Part shown: piece after piece, positions 1-10,524 of the stretch
Layout of the letters: every line of letters begins with the position of its first letter
Position numbering within the stretch: the first letter of the stretch is position 1
Source: Yponomeuta sedellus
Lineage: Eukaryota > Arthropoda > Insecta > Lepidoptera > Yponomeutidae
Assembly (NCBI GenBank): GCA_934045075.1
Contig: OW203725.1
Span: 18,931,497-18,995,496 of the forward strand
Direction: 5' to 3'
DNA: 64,000 nucleotides
The notes under the pieces: generated by a model
Databases searched by the model: none
What the model was told of the DNA's origin: nothing
Seen by the model: only the letters and a program-made list of their open reading frames with translations
Program-made: the position numbers and the translations under genes

Positions 1-1987
1 ATTAACAGCCGTATCAGACACCTTATACGCAAGCAATTAAGACAGAGAGAAAACAGTTTGATTCTGGAAACGATCGAAAAACATAGAGGGCCAAAGGTTT
101 TCCGAAAGCATTTAAAGCGAGGAAGTCAGCAAATTCATAGACTAACTAACGAAGATAACAATATGACAACCAACCGAGGCGAAATACTGCAAGTGGTCGA
201 GAAGTTCTATGCCAGCTTATACAGTTCTCGTACATCGGAACAAATGCCACAACGTCCAGACCCTCGAGCTCCCTTGAGTAAACACAGAACTGAGGATCTC
301 CCGGAAATTAGCTTATATGAAATTAAACATGCTCTCAGGCTCATGAAGTCAGCTAAGTCACCTGGAGGGGACAAGATAACGTATGAGTATCTAAAGTGTG
401 GAGGAATACCGGTATTAAAACAGCTGAAATTGCTCTTCAATAAAGTCCTTTTTGAAGGTGTAGCACCGGAATCGTGGAAGAATACGGTCGTGATACTACT
501 ACACAAGAAAGGTGATGTTACCAAACTCTCGAACTACCGACCAATTTCATTGCTAAGCCACATATACAAGCTTTTCACCAAGGTGATCACCCTATGCCTA
601 ACAAATAGATTAGACTCGGTCCAACCAGTAGAGCAGGCTGGTTTCCGTAGTGGGTTTTCTACGATCGACCACATCCACACAGTGAGGCAAGTGGCAGAGA
701 AGTGCACTGAGTATAACCAACCCCTTGTAGTGGCCTTTATCGACTACGAAAAGGCGTTCGATACAGTGCGTTCGATCGATCGAGCACTGGGCCGTAATGA
801 ACTCACTGAAAAGATGCCAAGTCGACACGAGATACGTGGAAGCCATCAAAGCAGTCTACCAGGGTGCCACGCTACAAGTCAAACTCCATGAGCTGACCAA
901 ACCAGTGCATGTAAAGAGGGGAGTTAGGCAAGGCGATACCATATCTCCAAAACTATTCACCTCGTGTTTGGAAGACATCTTCAAGCTTCTCAACTGGTCA
1001 AATTCAATTCAAATTCAAATAATTTTATTTCAACGTAAAGAATTTACATTCTGTTTGCTGAATGTCAATGTACAATGTAAAGTGTAAGCCGCCGCCTTCG
1101 GGCCGTATTGTAGTGGAGAAAAAGGCAGCGGAAAAAAAAACTCCACGTCGTCAAACGTCAGATAGAGGGATCAACATAGATGGAGAACGGCTAACTCACC
1201 TCCGATTTGCTGACGATATTATCATCTTTGCCGAGAACCTGAATGATTTATCAGCTATGTTAGGAGAACTGTACGATGTTTCAGTAATTGTCGGACTAAA
1301 AATGAACACGTCAAAAACCAAAATAATGTGCACTGATACCGACGTAGACCACATTACTGTGCATGGACAGACCATAAAGAGAATGCATGAGTATATCTAC
1401 TTGGGCCAAACCTTAAACCTGCAAAAATTTGGACAGAATACTGAAATAGACCGCCGTGTCCGTTTAGGATGGGGAGCTTTTGGTAAACTGTCCAAAGTGT
1501 TTAAAGGGGGCAATATACCAATAAACCTCAAGCGTCAGGCGTTCGAACAATGTGTCCTCCCCGTCATGGTTTATGGAGCCGAGTCATGGACTCTCACCAA
1601 ACAAACTGTTCACAAGCTGCAGGTGACTCAGAGAGCTATGGAGAGAGCCATGTTTGGTATCTCACTCCGAGATCGGATCAGAAACACCGAAATCCGAAGG
1701 AGGACGATACTGACAGACATAGCCAAGGTGATTGCCCGTAAGAAGTGGTAATGGGCAGGCCATATATGCCGTAGACAAGATAAAAGATGGGGTGTAAAAG
1801 TACTGGTTTGGAGGCCTAGAGAGGGGCGCAGAAGTGTGGGCAGGCAACCAACAAGATGGACTGACGACCTGGTCAAGGTGGCAGGAAAGGACTGGATTCG
1901 AAAAGCCCAAGACCGAAACAAATGGCGTGCATTAGAAAAGACCTACACTCAGCATTGGGTGGCTTATGGGTTGAAGAAGAAGAAGAT
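1..1987 (+). pseudogene. Broken LINE reverse transcriptase (RTE/endonuclease-RT type)
   Basis: This is a decayed non-LTR retrotransposon reverse transcriptase whose 5' end lies before the window. Recognisable RT blocks in order are AKSPGGDKITYEYLK (about 345-395), SNYRPISLLSHIYKLFTKVI (about 529-588), QAGFRSGFSTIDH (about 634-672), FIDYEKAFDTV (about 736-768), GVRQGDTISPKLF (about 920-958), FADDIIIFAENL (about 1204-1239) and the thumb-side YLGQTLNLQKFG. The frame shifts near 770-800. A foreign dispersed repeat interrupts it near 1000-1155, between the RQGD and FADD blocks. A TAA at about 1750 follows KKW, after which the frame continues to about 1987 (WAGHICRRQDKRW onward). With a frameshift, an insertion and a nonsense codon it cannot encode a working enzyme. 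The assignment to an RTE-like clade comes from motif style; a related LINE clade is possible. Confidence 0.85.
1000..1155 (+). repeat. Dispersed repeat 'R1', copy inserted in the LINE
   Basis: A segment with a ttcaacgtaaagaattta start, the block tgctgaatgtcaatgtac and the tail cgccttcgggccgta breaks the RT frame. The same blocks recur near 2085-2175 in the same orientation and near 4122-4245 in reverse. Borders are approximate. No coding content is seen. It behaves like a short interspersed element, but no tRNA-like head was found. Confidence 0.65.
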
Positions 1988-2079
1988 TTCGCTTGAAGAC
2001 AAATAAATATATTCTATTCTACTTGCATATTGCGTTAATAGTTCGGGAATCGAGTCGCGCCGTTTTTTCAAAGGGATGA

Positions 2080-2175
2080 AATCAATTTCAACATAAAGAA
2101 TTTGCATTCCGTTTGCTGAATGTCAATGTAGTACAATGTAAAATTTAAGCCGCTGCCTTCAGGCCGTAGTGTAAG
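2080..2175 (+). repeat. Dispersed repeat 'R1', second copy
   Basis: This copy shares the ordered blocks atttcaacataaagaattt, tgctgaatgtcaatgtag and cgctgccttcaggccgtag with the copy at 1000-1155. It lies just past the 3' end of the LINE fragment. Confidence 0.65.
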
Positions 2176-3115
2176 CTTTTCCGAACTTCAAAGACTTTTT
2201 TCCATGTTTCTAAACAAATGTTTAGTTTAGTTTTCAGATTTTTCTCTCTAAAGCATTTCTTTCAATTCAATCATTAGGCCCCTTAATGCTTAGGGTCATG
2301 GCCGTTATGAGACGGGTGGGTGTAGACTTGTAGAGTGCTCTCCACTCCATCTGTGGTTACGTTCTGAACTTGGCATGCCGGGTCATTTTAAAGATTTTTA
2401 TATGCATACTCCAGGGTGGTCTTCTTACTTGTTAATCTGTGAGTATACGAACTGTACCTACATCAAATTGTCACAGTAAATCCTGAATTGTACCGGAGGT
2501 TTTATTTAATGTAGGTACTTGTAACGCAAAAATATAGAGTTCTTAATGTAACTGTAATTTATTGTTCAACTGGAAGAATTAGAAGCTTTACAAAAGAAGA
2601 AGCTTCGGAAGAAGAAGCTTTACAAAAATTTGGGTGCAATTACAAGCCTATACTTTTGCCAGTGGTAGTTTAGGGTAAACTATCTCGAGAATATCTTTTT
2701 TTATCTGTAATCAAAATTTGCCAACAAAATTGTTTCTTACGAACAACATTGTCATGTCAACTACGCATATTATTTCAGTTAAGCAATTAGGTATATCAGA
2801 CATCATATACATAATAAGTAATTTAATTGTCCAGACACCTTTCCTTATTACTCCACAGCCTGATTTAAATCTAGATAACGAATCGCGTAAGCATTCTTTA
2901 TTGCTATTTAGTGCCGCCAAAGAGCAACTACCTCGGTCATAAGCAGAAGATATAGTAGTCTAAGGCTTTTGCTGAAAATCAGCGTCGGCATGTGGAGCAT
3001 GTTCCCTGGCGACTTTAAGGCCTTTTGCCAAAATTAGTTCTTAAGACACTTTCTTTAGTTATTGTACCTTGTTTAATTTTTTGTTGGCAATAAAAACATT
3101 TCACTTTCACTTTAT
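2176..3115. other. No gene seen; AT-rich intergenic sequence
   Basis: No convincing coding or RNA gene was found. A short imperfect duplication of agaagctttacaaaa occurs at about 2580-2628. The rest is low-GC sequence with only short chance reading frames. Confidence 0.6.
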
Positions 3116-3117
3116 AT

Positions 3118-3300
3118 GTCTCGTTGCCTCGTTGGTCTAGCGGTGTGACGCCTGATTACCGTGCCGGGAGTCGTGGCTTCAATTCCCACTGGGGGCCGGC
3201 GTGGCCTCAATCTGTAGTTCCATATTTGTAATGCCCTTGCCTGGTGACAAGGTTTCATTCTAGTAGCTAGGGGTGCGACCACGTAAGTCCTCCACTGTAT
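3118..3300 (+). repeat. tRNA-derived SINE
   Basis: The head has a B-box-like ggcttcaattcccactggg and an A-box-like tggtctagcggtgtgac, spaced as in a tRNA, followed by an unrelated tail. An accurate tRNA fold is not preserved, so this is a SINE head and not a functional tRNA. A reverse-oriented relative lies at about 5240-5566. Confidence 0.65.
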
Positions 3301-3559
3301 GGAGTTGTCTGATTTGGCCTCGATTTGGCCTACTACGAACTGTCGAATATATTTTAATACTTTGGAGTCGTCCCGTATCCCGATAGAGTGCAAAGTTACG
3401 TGATGCAAGGGCAGCACAAGTGATTGTTTTGTGTGAAAGTAATTTGTTGCATGATACACATACTGAGGTCGGAGAATTCCGCACTTAGCCTCTTTGTCGT
3501 AGAACATGGGAAAAATACATAGCAAACGCTGAGGTAAGTTTTCCTTCAAAGTAAGCAAA

Positions 3560-4120
3560 GGTTATGGCTGTAAAAATCGATTTAAATTCTTCTAAGGGGA
3601 TTTTTACTAGGTACATAATTTTATTTACATAGATCTATATAATTAATTCATTATTCTTTTGCATTTGAATGTTTCTATCTGCTACTGGCAGGTACAATGT
3701 GGTAATTAATAGACCGTATTAGTGTAGTTGTAAGAAGTAGGTCAAATTAACCGATTTGCTACCATTAATTTCCATAAGGAAGGATCTGTTCGTGTGCTAT
3801 AGTGTACGTACCTAATTCCATTTATCTACCTACCTCAGAATTTATAGCATTAGGTATAGCTCTATGTGAAAGGTAGCTATTTATTTATTAAAGTAATTAA
3901 TTTAAAATATTGCAATATACCTAGTAATAGTGAAGTTAAAATGCCTTCCAACAGTAAAATTGAGCACTATCTATCAGACATTTAAATTTTTTGGTAAGTA
4001 TTTAAGGTTATTGATGGCAATCATGGAACTTATCATACGCTATATCTATAGATAGCAACAGATGCAAAGCAAATTAAGGTTTAAGATGATTCGATGGTTA
4101 GTGTAGTTTTTTTCCCGTTG
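3560..4120. other. No gene seen
   Basis: AT-rich intergenic sequence with scattered TAGGTA and TACCTA words. Nothing recognisable was found on either strand. Confidence 0.6.
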
Positions 4121-4121
4121 C

Positions 4122-4245
4122 CCTTTTCTCCACTACACTACTGACACTACGGCCCAAAGGCTTACCTACATTGTACAGATACAGTAAACAGAATGTAAAT
4201 TCTTTATGTTGAAATGAACATTTTTGATTTCATTTGATTTTGAAT
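4122..4245 (-). repeat. Dispersed repeat 'R1', third copy (reverse)
   Basis: Read on the minus strand this contains the same blocks as the copies at 1000-1155 and 2080-2175: acataaagaatttacattct, then tgtacaatgtagg, then the gccgtag tail. It ends in a cactacactactgacactac stretch not seen in the others. Confidence 0.65.
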
Positions 4246-4258
4246 CTCGCGTCATTTA

Positions 4259-4368
4259 GGGCCGGTTTCTGAATTGAGCGTTTCACTAAGGAAATACTTA
4301 TGTAACTTTCTGTCACACTTTTTTCTGATAAATTCGAAGTAGCGAAATTCCCAATCAGGAACTGGCCC
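4259..4368. mobile_element. Short MITE with TTTA/TTA target (PIF/Harbinger-like)
   Basis: The 110-bp segment begins gggccggtttctgaattgag and ends with an imperfect reverse complement (ccaatcaggaactggccc). It is flanked by TTTA on the left (4255-4258) and TTTA on the right (4369-4372). A relative with the same ends lies at 55215-55352. The ends and the target site fit Harbinger-type MITEs; no transposase is present. Confidence 0.65.
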
Positions 4369-5239
4369 TTTAACTCTCTCAATACCTACTGCGGTGTACA
4401 AAAAAGTACCTATACCTATAGAAATATGCCTAGTTCCACGTCTAGAATGAGAACACTCCGCTGCAGGTGGCGTAGCACGCGCCAACAATGGTGAAAGATA
4501 AGTCCCCTGATGTGCATCGAGGTGTAAACCGAAAGTGTGGTGTTTACATGCGAAATCGCTATTGCATCCCAGTCTGTGGTAGACCACCAGTGAGAACACA
4601 ACTCCTGACCACCTGGTGGACCTGTGACAGTTCAATTGAAAGTGAATTTGCTCTCGGCGTGAGCGCGCCCAGTGCGTGTGGTGGCAATTCGACTGCACCC
4701 TCCGAAGAAGCAGTTTCTGGTGTTTGGAAAGGCTTTTCTCGAAGGTAGGTTTTTCGTTTCTTTTTTTTTTAGAATTATGTGCCCCAAGAAAGTAGACGAG
4801 GCCGTGGTGATTTGCATCAGAGTAGCGACGTAGGTATCTGTAGTTAAACCTAGTATAGGTGCGTAAGATGTAAAACTTTAATAAAAAGTCCAAAATACCC
4901 AAAGAAACTGTACCTATAAACTAAATAGTCAAAGAAAATATAAACTTATACAGATGTAATTCTAATTACCCATTCTGCCTAACAAAGAGGTTAAGCTTCT
5001 TCAAAAGGGATGCACAAAAAAACGTATTCTTTTAAGCACAAAATGTAAAACATACATATTGTTACCATTGTTACTAACAAGACTAATATTTCTAAAATAC
5101 GAATTCCTGAAACAAGTTGATTACATTTTGTAATTTTTCTTCTCAGCGTGTCGATGACAAAACAATTTTCATTGAAGTCACTAAACATTCGCGGCCAAAA
5201 GTTTGCGACGATAACTGCTTTATCTCTTAGAATCATTAG

Positions 5240-5568
5240 GTCCTCTTGAGTGCAGGTCATCGTCATCCTAACTTCGGCCTATACGGTTCCTCAATCGGTC
5301 CAGGGATTTCCATATTGCCCAGGGCAATTTATCCAGGCAGGAGGCTCTCCGACAAAGGCACAAGGAAACCATTTTTGTCACTTACGACAAACTTTATTCT
5401 ACCCAGTACCATGGTAACCAAACAAGGACGTCACAAACATAAAAATACACCCAGACTGAGGCCACGTAGTTGGACAAATGTACGGCGGCTCCCATTGGAA
5501 ATCAAACCCATGACTTTTGTCTTGGTACCGAAGCCTTAACGGTTAGACCAACGAGGCATTCGTTATAT
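5240..5568 (-). repeat. tRNA-derived SINE (reverse)
   Basis: Read on the minus strand, the head starts near 5566 with gcctcgttggtctaaccgtt, followed by a degenerate T-arm (gggtttgatttccaatggg). The remaining body runs to about 5240. The head matches the SINE at 3118, so both belong to one tRNA-derived family. Confidence 0.6.
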
Positions 5569-5569
5569 G

Positions 5570-6185
5570 TGTTGCATATAGTGTGTATTGTGAATTTGTA
5601 GAATATGTGTTGAACGTTATTGTATGTAGGAAAGTTATTGAAGCGGAGAAGGCGTACATGGCACTGTTAATTAAAAAAATATAATTATAAAGAAAGTTGT
5701 ATCCTGTTTCAGGAATTGGTAACTAATAAATAACCAAGGTTATTTACCTATTGACTATTGTGTGGCCTAGTTATACTACTATAGGATTTGTGCGAAATAA
5801 ATGACAATGGAATACTATTCGGATAATCAGATTCGTGGGTATCGAACCCAACTTACAGTCTATATCTGTATATTGTGTGCAGCGAAATACCTAGTAGTTC
5901 TACAAGATTTGCATACTTAGTGATCACAAAGAGTAACGTCATTCAGGTACGTAGTTACGTACCGAATCTGGGTTACTGTGCTGGTTAGCCAGCGGCCACA
6001 CAGAAGGACCGCGGAAAAGACGTACAAAGGACCTTCCATGAAAAATTTACTGAAGGCGTTGGGCGGTGCTTACCAATAGAATAAAAATCATAACTTTTTT
6101 GTAATACATATTTATTCAAAAAGTGAACATCAGACATTTTAACAACTGTGACAACTGTTTTAGAACCTACAGGCTCGTCGATATC
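5570..6185. other. No gene seen
   Basis: No coding sequence was recognised. A short T-arm-like stretch (gggtatcgaacccaac at about 5837-5852) suggests one more decayed SINE, too short to place. Confidence 0.45.
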
Positions 6186-6187
6186 AA

Positions 6188-6445
6188 CCCTTGTATGTCC
6201 CAAATGCTAGGGCACGGGTCTTTTCTTGCATCGCAGGAAGGTTAGGGCATACACGGGGGCCAAGTGGTGGAGTACATACATACATGTAGGTACATACGTG
6301 CACTGACGTCACGCCTAGGCCATCCTCGGGGGCCTAGTCCGGGTTGGTGGAGGATTGCAAGACAGTGGCGGGCCCTGTCAGAAGTTATCAAGCCGCCCAT
6401 AAGCCCTGACATGGCTTAACGACTGCAGTCTACGAGTAGCTGCTG
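6188..6445 (+). repeat. Dispersed repeat 'R2'
   Basis: Blocks in order are cccttgtatgtccc, ggcacgggtct, gcatcgcaggaaggtta, tagtccgggttgg, aagacagtggcgggcc and gtcagaagttatcaagccgc. The same ordered blocks occur at about 55870-56110 (same orientation) and 20600-20830 (reverse). A short internal insertion with tacatacatac separates two blocks in this copy. It is non-coding. Confidence 0.7.
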
Positions 6446-6954
6446 CTGCAGCTGTATGTGCTAAAAATTGTTATCACCGATATTAGGATTTTTGATATTT
6501 ACTTTTTGAAAAAAAAAAAAACTTATTGGAAGCAAAAAGGTTATAACTTTTATTCCATTGGTGGCGCTATTTAGTACCGCCCCACGACTGAAGGGACGGC
6601 ACGATGCCCATACAGAGGAAACGAGGCGAGGAGGAAATTACTATACAACCACGTCCGGGATTCTGCGCCCCGTGTCATGTCCCTTCTGTGTCGGCGCTGG
6701 TACCTATAGAGAACGATCAATTCCCTTTCGTCGTGCATCTTTATTACTCACAAGAGATTGCAGTTCTTGCAATTAGATCCTGTACTCTAAGTACCTACCT
6801 ACTTCTCAACTCTCCCTTTTTAGACGATATTTTCTGTTCGCTTTCTAAGCGCCTTTCAATGTTTTGTTAGCAATTTGTAACCGTGTTCGCTGTTTGCGAT
6901 CGGCAGTTATTCAGTAGCTACGTTAGGTGCCTACATACAACTCTTTGGTACATA

Positions 6955-7060
6955 TCTTCTTCAGCCTATATTATGTAGTCCACTGCTGGACATAGCCCAC
7001 CCTAATGAGTGCCATAGCGCCCTGTCTTCAGCTTGCTGCATTCAGCATCTGCTTGGTACA
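6955..7060 (-). repeat. Fragment of a SINE-like dispersed repeat ('R3')
   Basis: Read in reverse it has a gctatgtccagcagtggact core and a caggctgaagaa-like tail. The same tail (ggcaatgtccagcagtgga, then taatatagcctgaagaag) ends the longer copy inside the shutdown gene at about 53310-53572. Confidence 0.6.
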
Positions 7061-7064
7061 TATA

Positions 7065-7565
7065 ATGTATGTTAACTAAGGACTAGCACTTCGTACCGCC
7101 TGTAAGTACGTTATTTTTGTTACCATGGCAATGCTATAAATACATATTTTAGTTGGACTTGAAAAAAGGTTACGTTAACAATAAAATATTATACCTCAGA
7201 AACGCATTAGGTACTTACCTACCGGGATATCAAGTATCTTATGTCTCAATTCAGATCTTTGGCTATCTGTATGCCAAGTTTTATGTAATTCCGTTCATCC
7301 GTTATGGCGTGATTGAGTAGCAGACTTCCAAACATGTTCACAAACTTTATTTTATAGCATTAGGAAGTAGGATACCTACTTCGTAGTTTTGTGTTCAGGG
7401 TGTTAGGTTCATATATTATTAGTAGTTAAAGAAGACAATAAACCAATAGGTACTTAGATAGTTTTACCATTTTTTTTTGCTTTAACTAGTTTTTTTCCCT
7501 TCACTCAGGTTAGGTCATTGAATTTCCCTACTTCACTTTCAATATAGTAGGTATAAAAATTAAAA
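7065..7565. other. No gene seen
   Basis: AT-rich intergenic DNA. A short cttcgtaccgcctg block near 7090 resembles the repeat at about 43733-43885. Confidence 0.5.
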
Positions 7566-7567
7566 AG

Positions 7568-7744
7568 AAGCTACATAATTTAGTCTGTTAGCTTTAGAAT
7601 ATACCTCGGCTACTATCGGATATATTCGTGTAATAGAAATATCGGAACTAATAGTGTCATATTAGTTCCGATATTTCTATTACACGAATATATCCGATAG
7701 TAACCGAGGTATATTCTAAGCTAACAGACTAAATTATGTAGCTT
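7568..7744. repeat. Long near-perfect palindrome (foldback)
   Basis: Two arms of about 84 bp are reverse complements with very few mismatches. The left arm starts aagctacataatttagtctg at 7568 and the right arm ends with its complement at 7744. They are separated by a loop of about 8 bp (agtgtcat). The transcript would form one long hairpin. It is probably a foldback MITE, and a short repeat of the loop-side sequence (cggaactaatatgacact) follows the right arm. Confidence 0.9.
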
Positions 7745-8447
7745 ATCGGAACTAATATGACACTTAATTTCGAAATCAGAACTCGATCATCAGTACGAAA
7801 ACCGGCGAAAATTGGCGAAAACCGAAGCCTACTCTAGAGCCCGCGGTACTTAAAATATTGTTTTCGGAAAAAAAAATGTTACTTATGTTCTAACTTTTGC
7901 CAATCAAGTAGGGTCTTCACTGCAGGCATAGTTGACTTAATTATTTTTGTCATAGTAAGGGCTTATGAGATCCTTTTTGTAGGTCAATTAGAATTTAGTT
8001 TCGCCCGCTATTATATTCGGATAAAAAATGCACGGGCAGCGTAATGTTTCGTAGAAGGTGTTACATTTTGCTTTACCGAACTAACAACTTCATCAAAGTC
8101 ATCTGCAATAGGACGTTATCTTTTGAAAAGTTGGTCGCCTATAACTCTTTAACATGTTGAAGATAGCGTTGGTCACCAATCACGCGGTAAAGCCTACTTA
8201 GCTACGATAGTTTTTTCTTTTGAGTTTATTATACACGCTGCTCTTTTATTCGTCTGCCACCGGCAGTCCAGTTATTATATCCATTGCGGACTATGCATAT
8301 GTGAATCTTTAAGTACTTTTACTTCACTAAAAATCACCCTGTATCCCTACCTTATTTAATTTTTGAATGAGAAAGACGCGCGAATCAACTGTCACCAATT
8401 ACAAACGTCACTGAATTACGACACAGTCAATCTGTCAGCTATGTGCA
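7745..8447. other. No gene seen
   Basis: No coding sequence or RNA gene was recognised between the palindrome and the 307-bp MITE. Confidence 0.55.
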
Positions 8448-8754
8448 GAGTGCTTAGTGCGAGTTTTTTAACTACTCGATCTCGTTAACGTAAACTCATA
8501 TTTCTATGGCATCGAGGAAGCGCCACCTAGCGACAAGTATGGAAATTAAAATTTCTGAGTGCGAGTTGTAATGGTTTACGTTGAGAAGTGAACACGTTTA
8601 CCAGCCAAAACACGAATAAACGCGAGTGCGAGTTGTACTGTGACAGCGTTTTGCCAGTTCGAACGGTTAACTTACTCATACTCACTACTCAATGCTCGAC
8701 TAACGCGGTAGTAAAGTTATTCGATTGGATCTGTCAAACTCGCACTAAGCACTC
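8448..8754 (+). mobile_element. 307-bp MITE with 19-bp terminal inverted repeats, copy 1
   Basis: The segment begins gagtgcttagtgcgagttt and ends with its reverse complement. A second full-length copy of exactly 307 bp lies in reverse orientation at 61140-61446, inside a prohibitin intron. Interior blocks correspond along the length (for example tatttctatggcatcgagga and tggcgctt/aagcgcca). There is no coding capacity of its own; the short frame across it is incidental. Confidence 0.85.
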
Positions 8755-8919
8755 AGGTTGTTACGCAACAAGAAATGGAAGTCCAAAGAGTAATACACCA
8801 CAAGGGCTGAAGTCTGCCCACAAAAGGAGAGTGTTGTGTTCTCTAATTTAGTAGAAATAAAAAGATAGACTCACAAGTAATTTTTTATTAAATTGTTAAG
8901 TTATTTCAAGTTATCTTGA

Positions 8920-9625
8920 AATTATCTGTAACGCAACAGCTGTTCAAAGTGTGAACAGTTTACTTCGTTACACAAACGAGCACGTTTTTGAATGTTGAGT
9001 TTCACATTCTGCAGCGCTACAGTGTCACTTTTAACAACATTAAAAGCGTCGATTATTCGCTCTTCCAACTGGTTTCTACTTCGTGATTCTTCTGTATACA
9101 CTAATCTCTTAATTTCTGACCACAAATAAAAGTCAAGTCATATTGACTTTTATTTGTGTAAGAGTGTTCTCTTACCAAATGTGGGTTGTTCATAGTCCAC
9201 CAATGCTCATTATGAATATTAAACATCCCTCCGCGGGTGAACATTGATTCATCAGTCCACAAGATATTTTCTGCAGGATGTGTAATTGCTCCCTTTTTAG
9301 CACTTTCCACACGTAGAACCTGCTGACTCCAAACAATCTAGCCGCCATTCTCGTACTTCGTCGGGGATCCTGCGCGAAGTAATCCAGAATATCTTCTTCT
9401 ACTTTGGTTGTATGACGGGGCGCCCCGGCACCACGGGCGCGGTCTGGGGTGCGGAATCGACCTTGATCAATTAGGCGCTGTGTCGCGCTTAAAAATACAT
9501 TGCGTCCTGGTACTTGCGGGTTTGGAACACCACCACGATTACGCAACATCTGGATATGCTCGGGCGCCTCAGAGTCTTCTGGCCTCTCTAGTGTTATCTC
9601 CAGAAATGGCATACAAGCGCACCAT
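8920..9625 (-). pseudogene. Decayed IS630/mariner-like transposase
   Basis: On the minus strand the N-terminal part reads through a DNA-binding helix-turn-helix segment (EEDILDYFAQDPRRSTRMA, then RLFGVSRFYVWKVLKRE at about 9315-9385). A frameshift follows, then the first catalytic block ILWTDESMFTRGG with FNIHNEHWW (about 9190-9265). The C-terminal block (EIKRLVYTEESRSRNQLEER to CSHFEQLLRYR) lies at 8922-9118. The region between the first catalytic aspartate and the C-terminal block is missing, and a 38-bp hairpin sits there (9121-9158). The gene is therefore dead. Family placement rests on the WTDE..F motif and the HTH layout of insect Tc1/mariner relatives. Confidence 0.75.
9121..9158. repeat. 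Perfect 16-bp hairpin at a transposase deletion point
   Basis: cacaaataaaagtcaa is followed by the loop gtcata and then the exact reverse complement. It replaces the missing catalytic middle of the transposase pseudogene. Confidence 0.9.
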
Positions 9626-9659
9626 TTCCACGTACTCGATGTTTGAGTATCGATAATTT

Positions 9660-10050
9660 CTATCTACCATTTTAATTACCGTCAAGAAAAAGCCAAAAAG
9701 CTAATTATTTTCTTGAATAAATTTTATTCAAGAAACGTCAGAAAACAAAAAGCAAAAAGTCAGAAATAACAGAGTACTAATCCATAGAGCAATGCTCTAA
9801 AGAGATCATAGTAGGTACTTATTACTCAAACTCCATTGTGGGCTCTCCATGGCTACGCGTGCACAAAAGTGGTACCAAAACGAACAAACACAGGGTGATT
9901 TTTTTTTTCGAAATTAATTTTATTTTTAAAATCTCAAGTAGGTAATGTTGTCTAATTAGTACATTTTCAACGTTACATAAGATAGTAGGCAATGGGTAAT
10001 TCAATAACACGCGTCCAGGTCTAGAAGTGTTTCGGTGTAATTAGGTGTAA
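9660..10050. other. No gene seen
   Basis: AT-rich spacer between the transposase relic and the Penelope-related region. Confidence 0.55.
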
Positions 10051-10154
10051 TAGTATTTTCTAAGGTTAACACGAGCACTGGACATAATAAAAACTGTATT
10101 TGCACGGATAATTACACTGTGTGAGACGAGTAACTATCTCGCTCGCTGTGAGAC

Positions 10155-10219
10155 GAGCTCGCGTCGTCGGTTACTCGTCTCACACTCTGTGTGAGACGAG
10201 TAACCGACGACGCGAGCTC
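10155..10219. repeat. 31-bp perfect inverted repeat
   Basis: gagctcgcgtcgtcggttac and the following 11 bases (10155-10185) are exactly reverse-complementary to 10189-10219, with a 3-base spacer. The right arm is also the start of the first 172-bp tandem unit. Confidence 0.9.
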
Positions 10220-10524
10220 CGTCTCTGCTCACCATGATTAAGCTCTGCGAATCGGAGCGAAACCTGGTCGGACTTTTCCGATATAACAACACCCGTAAGT
10301 AAATCCGGACTAAAAGTCTACAATGTGTTGTGCTTACGAAAGTTTTTAATTATACACTCTGTGTGAGACGAGTAACCGACGACGCGAGCTCCATCTCTGC
10401 TCACCATGATTAAGCTCTGCGAATCGGAGCGAAACCTGGTCGGACTTTTCCGATATAACAACACCCGTAAGTAAATCCGGACTAAAAGTCTACAATGTGT
10501 TGTGCTTACGAAAGTTTTAGTTCA
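10182..10524 (+). repeat. Two-copy 172-bp tandem repeat
   Basis: The unit starts acactctgtgtgagacgag at 10182 and again at 10354. The two units are almost identical (gagctccgtctctg versus gagctccatctctg). Each unit contains gctctgcgaatcggagcgaa followed by acctggtcgg. Tandem end-repeats are known in Penelope-like elements, and this lies inside one. Confidence 0.9.

Noticed and set aside
6558..6870. Overlapping 72- and 88-codon frames
   Set aside because: No recognisable domain; the region looks like repeat or untranslated sequence.
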